DNA from: Bradyrhizobium liaoningense
GTDB taxonomy: Bacteria; Pseudomonadota; Alphaproteobacteria; Rhizobiales; Xanthobacteraceae
NCBI RefSeq assembly: GCF_018130825.1
Contig: NZ_JAFCJS010000001.1
Location: 1,488,001-1,552,000, forward strand
Length of the DNA: 64,000 nucleotides
Direction: 5' to 3'
Shown here: piece by piece, positions 40,937-49,786 of the stretch
Layout: each line of letters opens with the position of its first letter
How positions within the stretch are numbered: the first letter of the stretch is position 1
Position numbers and translations under genes: made by a program
The notes under the pieces: generated by a model
Databases searched by the model: none
What the model saw: the letters and a program-made list of their open reading frames with translations, nothing else
What the model was told of the DNA's origin: nothing

Positions 40937-41636
40937 CGTTCGCGGAATAAACGTCGCCTACGGTCCGCTCACGGCGGTCCGCAACTTGAGCCTGTCCGTC
41001 GCCGACGGAGCGATCGTCTCCCTCATCGGTTCGAACGGAGCGGGCAAGACCACCACGATGAAGGCCATCATCGGCCTGAAGCCCGTGAGTGGCGGAGAGA
41101 TCTATTTCGACGGCAAGCGCATCGATGGGGCCTCCGCGCCGCAGCGCGTTGGGCGTGGTATCGCACTGTCGCCCGAAGGACGGCGTGTGTTCCCGCAGAT
41201 GAGTGTGCTCGACAATCTTCTGGTGGGTGGCTATTCGCAGAGGGACAAGGCGGACCAGAGAAAGACGCTGGACCAGATTTACGGATATTTTCCCCGCCTC
41301 GTGGAGCGAAGGGGCCAGATGGCCGGTTCGCTGTCGGGCGGCGAGCAGCAGATGGTGGCCATCGGCCGCGCGCTGATGGCCAGGCCGCGGCTGTTGCTGC
41401 TGGATGAACCGTCGCTCGGGTTGGCTCCGATCATTGTCGACGAGATCGCGCGCATCATCGTCGAGATCAACCGCGATATCGGCATGTCGATCATCCTGGT
41501 CGAGCAGAATGCAAAGCTTGCATTGAATCTCTGCAACGATGCGTATGTGCTGGAGACCGGCGCGGTCGCGCTGAGCGGGAAGGGCAAGGATCTTCTGGCC
41601 AGCGATTACGTGCGGCGCGCCTATCTCGGCATCTGA
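40929..41636 (+). CDS. livF: Liv-type ABC transporter ATP-binding protein (LivF)
   Basis: A 235-residue ATPase: Walker A G-S-N-G-A-G-K-T-T (35-43), the signature L-S-G-G-E-Q-Q, Walker B L-L-L-L-D-E-P-S-L-G-L, and S-P-E-G-R-R-V-F-P (LivF-type). It completes a five-component importer (binding protein, two permeases, two ATPases) in one operon. It overlaps LivG by eight bases. Confidence 0.93.
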   Translation: MLDVRGINVAYGPLTAVRNLSLSVADGAIVSLIGSNGAGKTTTMKAIIGLKPVSGGEIYFDGKRIDGASAPQRVGRGIALSPEGRRVFPQMSVLDNLLVGGYSQRDKADQRKTLDQIYGYFPRLVERRGQMAGSLSGGEQQMVAIGRALMARPRLLLLDEPSLGLAPIIVDEIARIIVEINRDIGMSIILVEQNAKLALNLCNDAYVLETGAVALSGKGKDLLASDYVRRAYLGI

Positions 41637-41668
41637 ATGTGTCTGTCCAAAAATTCCGGAGTTTTGTT

Positions 41669-42559
41669 ATGACTGGCTCTTCGACTTTCGGCTTCATCGG
41701 CTTGGGCGTCATGGGTGAACCCATGTGCCGGCACCTCGTGCAGAAGACGAAGCAGAAGGTCCTGATCCACGACATCAACACCGAGCCCGTGGCGCGCCTG
41801 GTTCAAGCCGGCGCGGTCGACGCCGGCTCGATCGCGGGACTCGCCAAAGCCGATGTCGTCTTCATTTCCATGCCGAGCGGCGAGCACCTGAAGAAGATAT
41901 GCGAGATGCCGGGAGGGCTCCTGGAGTTCGCCCGCGCCGGCCAGACCATCGTCGATCTCTCGACCAGCCCGCTGAAACTGACCCGCGAGCTGGCCGGCGC
42001 CTTCGGCGCAAAGGGAGCCGACTATGCCGATGCGCCCGTTGCACGGACGCGGGCGGCGGCCGAAGCGGGGACGCTTGCGATTTCAGTGGGGGCGACCGCG
42101 GAGGTGTTCGCGCGCATCGAGCCGTTGCTGCGCTGTTTTGCCAGCGAAGTGACCCATTGCGGCGACGTCGGATCGGGCCAGGTGGTGAAGATCCTCAACA
42201 ACATGGTCGTGGTCGGGACCGTGACCGCGCTGTGTGAAGCCGCCGCGATCGCAAAGTCGGCGGGCGTATCCACCGAAACCTTGTTCGACGCCTTCTCCAA
42301 GGGCTCGGCCGACAGCTTTGCGCTGCGCAATCACGGTTACAAGGCGGTGTTGGCTCAGGAGTTTCCGGAGCGGGTGTTCTCGACCGATTATATGCACAAG
42401 GACGTTTCCTACGCGCTCGATATGGCAAAGGACGCAGGGATCGAGGCGAGGGAAGCGGCGCTCGGCGCCAGTCTTCTGACTGAAGCCTCTCGAGCCGGCT
42501 TTGGCGCCAATTACTGGCCGGTCATCGTCAAGATCATCGAGCGCGCGAAGAAGTCGTGA
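41669..42559 (+). CDS. Beta-hydroxyacid dehydrogenase (HIBADH family)
   Basis: A 296-residue NAD(P)-dependent beta-hydroxyacid dehydrogenase: the Rossmann motif G-F-I-G-L-G-V-M-G-E-P-M (about 8-19), the catalytic Lys in G-Q-V-V-K-I-L-N-N-M (about residue 174), and the helical C-terminal domain. The substrate motif, usually D-A-P-V-S-G-G, is D-A-P-V-A-R-T-R here. The same change occurs in the paralogue at 60130-61029. GGAG (41658-41661) precedes the ATG at 41669. It is downstream of the transporter in the same operon and probably oxidises a hydroxyacid with an extra carboxylate or other anionic group. Confidence 0.9.
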   Translation: MTGSSTFGFIGLGVMGEPMCRHLVQKTKQKVLIHDINTEPVARLVQAGAVDAGSIAGLAKADVVFISMPSGEHLKKICEMPGGLLEFARAGQTIVDLSTSPLKLTRELAGAFGAKGADYADAPVARTRAAAEAGTLAISVGATAEVFARIEPLLRCFASEVTHCGDVGSGQVVKILNNMVVVGTVTALCEAAAIAKSAGVSTETLFDAFSKGSADSFALRNHGYKAVLAQEFPERVFSTDYMHKDVSYALDMAKDAGIEAREAALGASLLTEASRAGFGANYWPVIVKIIERAKKS

Positions 42560-42630
42560 TCGATATGCGACGGCGGCCGGGCGCCGCCTCGCAGGTTCAA
42601 GCAATAGAAGACGATCAATGGGAGGGTTCT

Positions 42631-43590
42631 GTGCGGGTATTGGTGTTGGCGATCGCGCTGTTCGTTTCACATTGGAACCAGGCAGCCGCGGCGGAAAGCT
42701 ATCCCTCGCAGCGCATCACCGTCATCGCCCCGTTCGCCCCCGGCAGCGGCACCGACGGCGTTGCGCGCATCGTGTTTCAGCGGCTGTCTGAGCTGCTGAA
42801 GACGACGATCGTCATCGACAACCGGGTCGGCGCGAACGGGGCGCTGGGTGCGACGGCTGCCGCGCGCTCCGCGCCTGACGGCTACACATTGCTGGTCGGC
42901 GGCACGTCCACGCACGCGGCCAATCCCAGCATGCTGAAATCGATCCAATACGATCCCGTCGCCGACTTTGCCCCGATTTCGCAGTTTGGCCTGTTTCCGT
43001 ATTTTCTGATCATCGACCCCGGATTGCCGGTCAAGAACGTGGCCGACCTCGTGGCCCTCGCGAAGAGCAAGCCCGGCACTCTGACGTTCGGATATGCCAA
43101 TGCGCTTGGCCAACTATCCGGCGAAGCGTTCAAGCGGCGGGCGGGGATCGACATTGCCGCCGTCCCCTATCGAAACAGCCCGCAAGTCGTCACCGACATC
43201 ATCGCACAACGCGTGTCCATGACATTCATGGATATGGCGCCCGCGGTCTCCCAGGTCGAGGCCGGTCAGGCCCGCGCGCTCGCGACCATAAGTCCGGACC
43301 GCGCGTCGCGTTTCCCCGATATCCCGACCATGAAGGAGGGAGGTGTCACGTTCATCAATATTTCCGCATGGAGCGGGCTCTTTGCTCCCAAGGATACGCC
43401 GCCCGAGATCGTTGCAAAACTCGCCGAAGGCGTGCGCGAGGTGCTCGCAGAACCCGAGATCCGCAAACGCCTCGCCGATATCGGCTTCGAGGCGCAGTGG
43501 ATCGGGCCGGCGGATTTCGCCAAGCATGTCAAGGATGACATGGAGCTATGGGCGACGACAACGAGGGAAGCCGGCATCGAGCGCCAGTGA
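42631..43590 (+). CDS. Orphan Bug (TctC-family) periplasmic binding protein
   Basis: A 319-residue binding protein of the Bug/TctC family, used by tripartite tricarboxylate transporters or as free sensors. The signal peptide (VRVLVLAIALFVSHWNQAAA) is followed by the mature start AESYPSQRITVIAPFAPGSG, the latter the usual ligand loop. The GTG at 42631, after GGGAGGG (42620-42626), is the start; the frame opens earlier, at 42556. No tctA or tctB lies near, so it may feed another carrier or be regulatory. It suggests a carboxylate ligand. Confidence 0.9.
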   Translation: MRVLVLAIALFVSHWNQAAAAESYPSQRITVIAPFAPGSGTDGVARIVFQRLSELLKTTIVIDNRVGANGALGATAAARSAPDGYTLLVGGTSTHAANPSMLKSIQYDPVADFAPISQFGLFPYFLIIDPGLPVKNVADLVALAKSKPGTLTFGYANALGQLSGEAFKRRAGIDIAAVPYRNSPQVVTDIIAQRVSMTFMDMAPAVSQVEAGQARALATISPDRASRFPDIPTMKEGGVTFINISAWSGLFAPKDTPPEIVAKLAEGVREVLAEPEIRKRLADIGFEAQWIGPADFAKHVKDDMELWATTTREAGIERQ

Positions 43591-43598
43591 GTGATGAC

Positions 43599-44399
43599 AT
43601 GTCCGAGTATGAAATCTACGCGATCCGGTACGCCAGGAAGGACGAGCGTCGCTCGTCGGAGAACTTCATCGAGAACGACGCGCCGGGCACCCCGATGCCA
43701 TTGGACTTCTTCGTCTGGGCGCTGGTTGGCCGGGACCGTACGGTGGTCGTCGATACCGGCTTCGACGAGAGGGCCGGCAAGGCGCGCAACTATGCCGTCA
43801 CGCGACCGGTCGCCGAGGGGCTGAAGCAGATCGGGATCACCCCCGAGAGCGTCAAAGACGTCATCCTGACCCACATGCACTGGGACCATGCCGGCAATCA
43901 CGATCTGTTTCCGCAGGCCCGCTATCACGTGCAGGAGCGCGAGATGCATTTCTGCACCGGCCGCTGCATGTGCGATGCCCAGCAAAGCAGGGCGTATAAC
44001 GCGGAGGATGTCAGTTACATCGTCAGGCGAAACTTCGAAGGCCGCGTGACCCTTCACGATCCAAATTCCGATTTCGACGACGGAATATCGCTGCATTGGC
44101 TGGGCGGCCACACCGCAGGACTCCAGGTCGTGAGGGTGAAGACGCGCCGCGGGCACGTCGTGCTCGCCTCCGACGCTTCGCACTATTACGCCAACATCCT
44201 GCAGCGTCGGCCATTCCCGGTGCTGTTCGACATGAAGCAGATGCTGAACGGATTCGCGGTCATCCAGAAACTGGCCGACAGCCCGTCCCACATCATTCCA
44301 GGCCACGACCGGCAGGTGCTGTCGCTATTCCCTGCCGCGCGCGAAGGGCTCGACGGGATCGCGCGATTGGACGCCGATCCGATCGGACATCCCGCCTGA
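43599..44399 (+). CDS. Metallo-beta-lactamase-fold hydrolase (AHL lactonase type)
   Basis: A 266-residue metallo-beta-lactamase-fold enzyme: H-M-H-W-D-H (about 91-96, the HxHxDH motif), a second metal His in G-G-H-T-A-G, the bridging Asp in A-S-D-A-S-H and the late His in I-P-G-H-D. It is of the N-acyl homoserine lactonase-like group, hydrolysing lactones or esters. The start is ATG 43599 or GTG 43587, the latter overlapping the previous stop. In this cluster it may open a lactone intermediate rather than act on signals. Confidence 0.85.
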   Translation: MSEYEIYAIRYARKDERRSSENFIENDAPGTPMPLDFFVWALVGRDRTVVVDTGFDERAGKARNYAVTRPVAEGLKQIGITPESVKDVILTHMHWDHAGNHDLFPQARYHVQEREMHFCTGRCMCDAQQSRAYNAEDVSYIVRRNFEGRVTLHDPNSDFDDGISLHWLGGHTAGLQVVRVKTRRGHVVLASDASHYYANILQRRPFPVLFDMKQMLNGFAVIQKLADSPSHIIPGHDRQVLSLFPAAREGLDGIARLDADPIGHPA

Positions 44400-44487
44400 A
44401 ACCCAATCAATCGAGAAGAAGGCCAGCGCGGGACGTGCTGTCCGGACCGGACACACAACAATTCGCCAATTGCGGAGATGACGGATC

Positions 44488-45969
44488 ATGCCAATGAAGA
44501 AGTACGGGATTGCCATCGCCAACGAAACGGTGACCGCGGCGAACCAGGAATGGTTTTCCGCCATCAATCCCTATAGCCGCGAGGAATGGGCGTTGGTGCC
44601 GCAGGCGACCTCCGCGCAGGTCGCCGATGCGATCGCGGCAGCCAGGAGAGCCTATGACGCCGTCTGGAGCAAGACGACCGGGCTCGCCCGGGCGAATTTG
44701 CTGAACAGGCTGGCCGATTTGCTCGACGCGCAAGCCGAGCGCATGGCCATCATGGAGAGCACCGACAACGGCAAGATCATCCGCGAGACGCACGGGCAGA
44801 TGCATTTTGCCGCGCGCGCCTACCGGTTTTTCGCGGGCTGCGCCGACAAGATCTTTGGCGACACCATTCCGCTGGACCAGCGCGATGTGTTCGACTTCAC
44901 GCGTCGGGAGCCGATCGGCGTTGCGGTTCTCATCACCGCCTGGAATTCGCCGATGGGCCTGCTCGCCAACAAGCTCGCTCCGGCGCTCGCGGCTGGCAAT
45001 TGCGTCGTCATCAAGCCATCCGAGCATGCGTCCGTGACGACGCTGGAATTCGCCGAACTGGTCCGGGAGGCCGGCTTTCCGGCCGGTGTCGTCAACGTCG
45101 TGACCGGCGACTACAGGACGGGGCAGGCGCTGCTCACGGGCGACCGAATCGATCGGGTCAGTTTCACGGGGAGCCCGAATGTCGGTCGACAGATTGCAGC
45201 GGAGGCCGGGCGCTCGCTTGTCCCGGTGACGCTCGAGCTGGGTGGAAAGTCTCCCAACGTGATATTCGAGGATGCGGATCTCGATAAGGCGACGGTTGGT
45301 GCTCTCGCCGGCATTTTCGGTGCAACGGGGCAAACCTGCATCGCTGGCTCGCGGTTGCTTGTTCAGCGTTCGATCCATGATGAGATCGTGAAGCGGCTCG
45401 TCGCCCGCGCTCGGAAGATCAGGCTGGGCAACCCCTTGGACAAGACGACCGATATGGGAACGGTGGCGAACGAGCCGCAGTTCGACCGGATCCTCAAATG
45501 CATCGGCGATGCCCAGAAGGAGGGAGCGGTTCTCGCTTGCGGCGGAAAGCCTGCGACAGGCGGTGATCTGGGGAAGGGTCTCTTCATCGAGCCGACCATC
45601 TTCACCGCTGTCGAGAACAGGATGACGATTGCCCAGGAAGAGGTGTTCGGGCCCGTGCTCTCGATCATTCCCTTCGACACCGAGGAACAGGCGATCAGTA
45701 TTGCGAACGACAGCAAGTATGGCTTGGCGTCCGGAGTCTGGACGACGAACCTGTCGCGCGCGTTGCGCGTCTCGCGGGCGGTCCACGCAGGAACTGTTTG
45801 GGTGAACACTTACCGTGCCTCCAGCGCCATGGCTCCTTTCGGCGGGTTCAAGGATTCCGGATTTGGCAAGGAGCGCGGCGTCGCGGCACTGGACGAATTC
45901 CTGCAGACCAAGAACGTCATGATCGATTTTTCAAACGAAGAGCGTGATCCGTTCGCTCTCAAGATGTGA
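44488..45969 (+). CDS. Aldehyde dehydrogenase
   Basis: A 493-residue NAD(P)-dependent aldehyde dehydrogenase: the cofactor region T-A-W-N-S-P, the general base Glu in L-E-L-G-G-K-S-P (about 250), the nucleophile Cys in G-A-T-G-Q-T-C-I-A-G-S-R, and the C-terminal E-E-V-F-G-P-V-L. The length is normal. It starts 88 bases after the preceding gene, so it may have its own promoter or read-through. It oxidises an aldehyde intermediate to an acid. Confidence 0.94.
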   Translation: MPMKKYGIAIANETVTAANQEWFSAINPYSREEWALVPQATSAQVADAIAAARRAYDAVWSKTTGLARANLLNRLADLLDAQAERMAIMESTDNGKIIRETHGQMHFAARAYRFFAGCADKIFGDTIPLDQRDVFDFTRREPIGVAVLITAWNSPMGLLANKLAPALAAGNCVVIKPSEHASVTTLEFAELVREAGFPAGVVNVVTGDYRTGQALLTGDRIDRVSFTGSPNVGRQIAAEAGRSLVPVTLELGGKSPNVIFEDADLDKATVGALAGIFGATGQTCIAGSRLLVQRSIHDEIVKRLVARARKIRLGNPLDKTTDMGTVANEPQFDRILKCIGDAQKEGAVLACGGKPATGGDLGKGLFIEPTIFTAVENRMTIAQEEVFGPVLSIIPFDTEEQAISIANDSKYGLASGVWTTNLSRALRVSRAVHAGTVWVNTYRASSAMAPFGGFKDSGFGKERGVAALDEFLQTKNVMIDFSNEERDPFALKM

Positions 45970-46401
45970 GGCGAACATCGCAAATCGTCTGAGAGACAAG
46001 GGCAAGAATATTTCGTGAATAGAGCGGCGCGAATGCCGCTCCCTGCAATCTCCAGAGACGTCGTTGGTCTTTCTGGAGACAAGCGGCGGTCGATGAGATC
46101 GCCGTCGCCCTTCTGGGCGTCTCCTCCCTGGACTTGTGCTCCGCGGTCAACATGGCTGCGGAGCTCCTTTCCCTGGCACATCGCACGATCGACGCCTCGC
46201 GGATGAGGACGGAGAGGCAATTTCCTCGTCCAAGCAACGTCGGCCAGCAGGGAGGGGGCTAGCGGCCCGTCGTCGGCGACCGAGCCAATAAAATGCATTA
46301 TCTGCAGGACTCAAGGCGGCTTTCACGGTCTGCACGTGCCCGTTTTTGCGAATTTTCGGCCCTCATCTCCAAATATCGCTGAAAATCTCAGGAATCAGGC
46401 G
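45970..46401. other. Long intergenic region before the CoA-ligase operon
   Basis: About 430 bases with no convincing coding frame. Near 46291-46298 lies AAATGCAT, a half match to the second GntR operator, 120 bases before the full site. The rest holds no repeat or RNA that I recognise. Confidence 0.4.
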
Positions 46402-46435
46402 TTGACCGCCGCCAAATAGAATGCATTATGCATTT
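46402..46435 (+). promoter_or_regulatory. Promoter with overlapping GntR operator, probably leaderless
   Basis: TTGACC (46402-46407) is a likely -35. CATTAT (46424-46429), 16 bases on, is a likely -10. Transcription would begin near 46436-46437, at the ATG of the ligase gene. The operator A-ATGCAT-T-ATGCAT-TT (46420-46435) covers the -10 and the start region. No ribosome site precedes the ATG, which also fits a leaderless message. Confidence 0.55.
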
Positions 46436-46436
46436 C

Positions 46437-47564
46437 ATGTTGGTCACCGAAGCCCAGGGCAAGGCGCTGCTGCGCGCCGCTGCCGTCACCACACCTTCAA
46501 GCCACGAGCTCCGATCGCTGGACGAGGTCCGCGATTGCCGGGTCGATTTCCCGGTTGCCGTGAAGGCGCAAGTCGCCGCCGGAGGGCGCGGCAAGGCCGG
46601 CGGGATTCAAAAGGCGAATTCTCCGGCTGAACTGGAAAGCGCGTTCGCTGCCATCATGGGAATGCGGTTCGGCGGCGAGGCGCCAGCGTCCGTGCTGGTT
46701 GAATCCTGGCTGGACATCGAGCGCGAGCTCTATCTCGCAGTGGCGATCGACAGCCGCGTCGGCGGGTTTAGCGTGCTCTATTCGCCGCGCGGCGGGATTA
46801 ACATCGAGGATGGACCGCCGCCGCTGAGCTATCCGGTCGGGCTCGCCCGCAATTTCCGCGCCCACGCCTTTCGTGCGCTCCTCGAGCCCGTGGAGAGCGA
46901 TGCCAAGGTGCGCGAGCGCGTGATCTCCACGGCGCGGCGCCTGCTCGAGATCGCCCAGGCCAACGAATGCACGACGGTCGAAATCAATCCGCTGGTCGTC
47001 TCCCGCGGCGGCGCGTTGATCGCGGCGGACGCCAAGGTCGTCCTCGACGAGGCCGCCGCCTTCCGCAGAGCCGCAACCGCGGCGACCATTGCGACCGCGC
47101 GCGACAAGGCCGAGCGCGAGATCCGGCTGTGCGAAGAGGCCAACCTGATGCTGGTCTGGCTCGACGGCGAGATCGGCCTGATCTCGGGTGGCGCCGGCAT
47201 GACGATGGCCGCGATGGACGCGATCGACGGCGCCGGCGCGCAGCCGGCCTGCTTCCTCGACGTCAGCGGAAATCCGACCCCGGCGGGCTTCGGGCTTGCC
47301 TTCGATCTGCTCGACCGCGCACCGAACGTGAAAGGCATTCTGGTCAGCATGTTCGGTGGCGGGCTGCACACCGATCGTGTGGCGAGAACCCTCGTCGAGC
47401 TTCTGGCCAGGCGAGCGTCCTCGAAGCCGGTGACGCTGCGCCTCAACGGTACGCGCAGCGATCTGGCGACGACGATCCTCGGCGAAGCCGGCCACCGCAA
47501 CCATGCGACGCTGGAGATGGCCGTCGCCGACATCGTGAAGAAAGTTGCGGGAGCGCGGTCATGA
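46437..47564 (+). CDS. Acid-CoA ligase beta subunit (SucC / malate-CoA ligase type)
   Basis: A 375-residue ATP-grasp ligase beta subunit, the partner of the alpha subunit next to it. It starts MLVTEAQGKALLRAAAV, like the E-Y-Q-A-K-x-L-L opening of SucC. Visible features are the nucleotide loop V-K-A-Q-V-A-A-G-G-R-G-K-A-G-G (about 40-54), E-I-N-P-L-V-V (about 182-188) and M-F-G-G-G-L-H-T-D. The ATG at 46437 is preferred over 46428 because the operator and -10 cover the latter. The complex joins a dicarboxylic acid to CoA using ATP or GTP. It overlaps its partner by four bases. Confidence 0.88.
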   Translation: MLVTEAQGKALLRAAAVTTPSSHELRSLDEVRDCRVDFPVAVKAQVAAGGRGKAGGIQKANSPAELESAFAAIMGMRFGGEAPASVLVESWLDIERELYLAVAIDSRVGGFSVLYSPRGGINIEDGPPPLSYPVGLARNFRAHAFRALLEPVESDAKVRERVISTARRLLEIAQANECTTVEINPLVVSRGGALIAADAKVVLDEAAAFRRAATAATIATARDKAEREIRLCEEANLMLVWLDGEIGLISGGAGMTMAAMDAIDGAGAQPACFLDVSGNPTPAGFGLAFDLLDRAPNVKGILVSMFGGGLHTDRVARTLVELLARRASSKPVTLRLNGTRSDLATTILGEAGHRNHATLEMAVADIVKKVAGARS

Positions 47565-48451
47565 GCATTCTCCTCGACTCCGATGCGCGCGTGCTGATCG
47601 TCGGCATCACCGGCAAGTTCGGGACGTTCTCGGTGAAGGATCTCGCGCAGAGCCACACAAGGGTCGTTGCCGGCGTGGCGCCGGGGCGCGGCGGTCAGGC
47701 CATCGAAGGCATTCCGGTGTTTTCGAGCGTCGCGGCTGCGATGCAGGAAACGCACGCCAATGCGGCGCTGATCTATGTGCCGGCCATGGTTGCGCTCGAC
47801 GCGGTGCTGGAGACGATCGAGGCAGGCTGTCCGCTGATTGCCTATCCCGGCGACGGGCTTCCGGTGCTCGATGCCATGGAGATGCGTGCGGCAGCGCTGG
47901 AGCACGGCGCGCATCTGGTCGGGCCGAATTCGCCCGGCCTGATTTCGCCCGGCAAGGCCAAGCTCGGCTTCATGCCCTCATTCTGCTACGCGCCCGGGCC
48001 GATCGGCGTGATCTCCCGAAGCGGCTCGCTCTCTTATGAGGCCTGTTTCCGCCTGTCGCAGGCCGGCTTCGGCCAGACCAGCGTCATCGGCATCGGCGGC
48101 GATCCGGTGCGCGGCGTCAATGCCGCTGAAGCCATCGCGCTGTTCCACGACGATCCGGAGACGCGCGCCATCATCTATCTCGGCGAGATCGGCGGCTCGG
48201 AAGAATACGCGCTCGCCGACTATGCAAAGCGACCGGATGCAAAGCCGTCGGCGGCGCTTCTGGTCGGCCGCACCGCGCCCGCCGGCAAGAAGATGGGACA
48301 TGCCGCCGCGATGATCGGCTCCTATGCCGATAGCTGGGCGGCCAAGGTCGAGGCACTCGACCGCGCCGGCGTGGTGATCGCGCGTGACCTCGACGGCCTT
48401 TCGGCTGCGGCGGCTTCCGCATTGGCCCGCGCGATGAAACCCGCAGCCTAG
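47561..48451 (+). CDS. Acid-CoA ligase alpha subunit (SucD / malate-CoA ligase type)
   Basis: A 296-residue CoA-binding alpha subunit. Visible features are G-I-T-G-K-F-G-T-F (15-23), the ligase-CoA region I-S-R-S-G-S-L-S-Y-E and the phosphohistidine His247 in G-K-K-M-G-H-A-A-A. It overlaps the beta gene (ATGA). The housekeeping sucCD usually lies with sdh, so this pair is probably specialised; the substrate may be malate, citramalate, itaconate or mesaconate. Confidence 0.9.
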   Translation: MSILLDSDARVLIVGITGKFGTFSVKDLAQSHTRVVAGVAPGRGGQAIEGIPVFSSVAAAMQETHANAALIYVPAMVALDAVLETIEAGCPLIAYPGDGLPVLDAMEMRAAALEHGAHLVGPNSPGLISPGKAKLGFMPSFCYAPGPIGVISRSGSLSYEACFRLSQAGFGQTSVIGIGGDPVRGVNAAEAIALFHDDPETRAIIYLGEIGGSEEYALADYAKRPDAKPSAALLVGRTAPAGKKMGHAAAMIGSYADSWAAKVEALDRAGVVIARDLDGLSAAAASALARAMKPAA

Positions 48452-48487
48452 CAAACCTCAAACTCATAACAGGGAATGGAGACCACA

Positions 48488-49693
48488 ATGGCAGACGTCA
48501 TGGAAAAAGAGGTCGGTCACGCACCGGCGGAGGGAAAGATCACCGACGAGGCGATCGCGCAGGCGCGCAGCATGATCGGTCTCCAGCTTCGCCCCGAAGG
48601 CCCGTACCTTCAGGATGCGACCGAAGACACCATCCGCAATTTCTGCAACGGCATCGGCGATCTCAATCCGCTCTACCGCGATGCCGAGCACGGACGCCAG
48701 AGTCGCTACGGCACCAATGTCGCCCATCCCATGTTTCCGATGGCGTTCGGCTGGATCGGCCGGACCCGCTGGGGCCTGCCCGGTGTGCACGGCTTCTACG
48801 CCGGCAACGACTGGGAGCTGTTTCGCCACATCCGTCCCGGCGATCGCATCACGGCGATCGAGCGCGTCGTCGGCATCGAGGAGAAGGAGAGCAAGTTCTC
48901 CGGCCGCCTCGTGCTGCAATATGTCGAAGCGACCTATTCCAATCAGCGCGGCGACATCGTGGCCCGCGCGCTCGGCACCTGCACCCGCCACGAGCGCAAG
49001 GCCGCGCGCGATGCCGGCAAGTACAAGGACGTCAAGCCATACGAATACACCGCGGACGAGTTCGCGGCGCTCGACGAGGCGATCCTGAAGGAAGACGAGC
49101 GGATGCGCGGCACCGCGGTCCGCTACTTCGAGGACGTCAACGTCGGTGACGAACTGCCGCCGATCGTGCGCGGGCCGCTGTCGCTGATGGACACGATGGG
49201 ATTCCTCGTCGGCTGCGGCCGCGGCCACACCCACGGCATCGTGCTGAAATCTGCCGTCAAGCATCCCGGTCATTTCTTCCGCAATCCCGAGGCCGGCGGC
49301 GGCATCGAATATACCGGCATCGGTCATCACCGCGAGTCCGTTGCCAAGGAGGTCGGCGTTCCCGGCACCTATGATTACGGCCCGCAGCGTTCCTCCTGGC
49401 TCGCGAGCCTCGTTACCAACTGGATGGGCGATGCGGCGTTCTTGAAGCGCGTGCGCACCGAGATGCGGCGCTTCAACACCATGGGCGACTCGACCTGGTG
49501 CAAGGGCAAGGTCAGCAAGAAGTACGTCAAGGACGGTTTTGCGCTGGTCGATCTCGAGATCTGGGGCGAGAACCAGCGCGGTGAACTGACCACGCCCGGC
49601 CTTGCCACCGTGATGCTGCCGTCGCGCGAGGTGAAGAACCGCGTGTTCTTCGACGGTTCGGCACTCGAGCTGGAGCTGCCGACGATCCGCTAG
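48488..49693 (+). CDS. Two-domain MaoC/FAS1-like dehydratase (enoyl-CoA hydratase type)
   Basis: A 401-residue hot-dog protein. The N-terminal half has F-C-N-G-I-G-D-L-N-P-L-Y-R-D (about 47-60), the usual MaoC-type start, and the second half carries V-G-C-G-R-G-H-T-H-G. The conserved D-E-L-P-P-I-V-R-G-P begins the second domain. Proteins of this layout hydrate or dehydrate CoA esters of branched dicarboxylic acids (mesaconyl-CoA hydratase type). Upstream, the ribosome site is AGGGAATGGAG. Confidence 0.82.
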   Translation: MADVMEKEVGHAPAEGKITDEAIAQARSMIGLQLRPEGPYLQDATEDTIRNFCNGIGDLNPLYRDAEHGRQSRYGTNVAHPMFPMAFGWIGRTRWGLPGVHGFYAGNDWELFRHIRPGDRITAIERVVGIEEKESKFSGRLVLQYVEATYSNQRGDIVARALGTCTRHERKAARDAGKYKDVKPYEYTADEFAALDEAILKEDERMRGTAVRYFEDVNVGDELPPIVRGPLSLMDTMGFLVGCGRGHTHGIVLKSAVKHPGHFFRNPEAGGGIEYTGIGHHRESVAKEVGVPGTYDYGPQRSSWLASLVTNWMGDAAFLKRVRTEMRRFNTMGDSTWCKGKVSKKYVKDGFALVDLEIWGENQRGELTTPGLATVMLPSREVKNRVFFDGSALELELPTIR

Positions 49694-49714
49694 AGCGGAC
49701 GCCAAGAATGTCCC

Positions 49715-49748
49715 GGGAGCACGATACGCAGTCTCGCATCGTGCTCCC
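49715..49748 (+). terminator. Strong hairpin between MaoC and CoA-transferase genes
   Basis: GGGAGCACGAT (49715-49725) and ATCGTGCTCCC (49738-49748) form a perfect 11-pair stem with a 12-base loop, 21 bases after the preceding stop. There is no T-run. It may end or attenuate transcripts, or be an intercistronic stabiliser. Confidence 0.55.
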
Positions 49749-49786
49749 GAAAACGCCGGCCAATAACAAAAAGGGGAAGCGTTGCC

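Noticed and set aside
40929..41636. A link of the Liv transporters to branched-chain amino acids
   Set aside because: The family name reflects the founding members. The surrounding enzymes act on organic acids, so leucine-type ligands are not supported.
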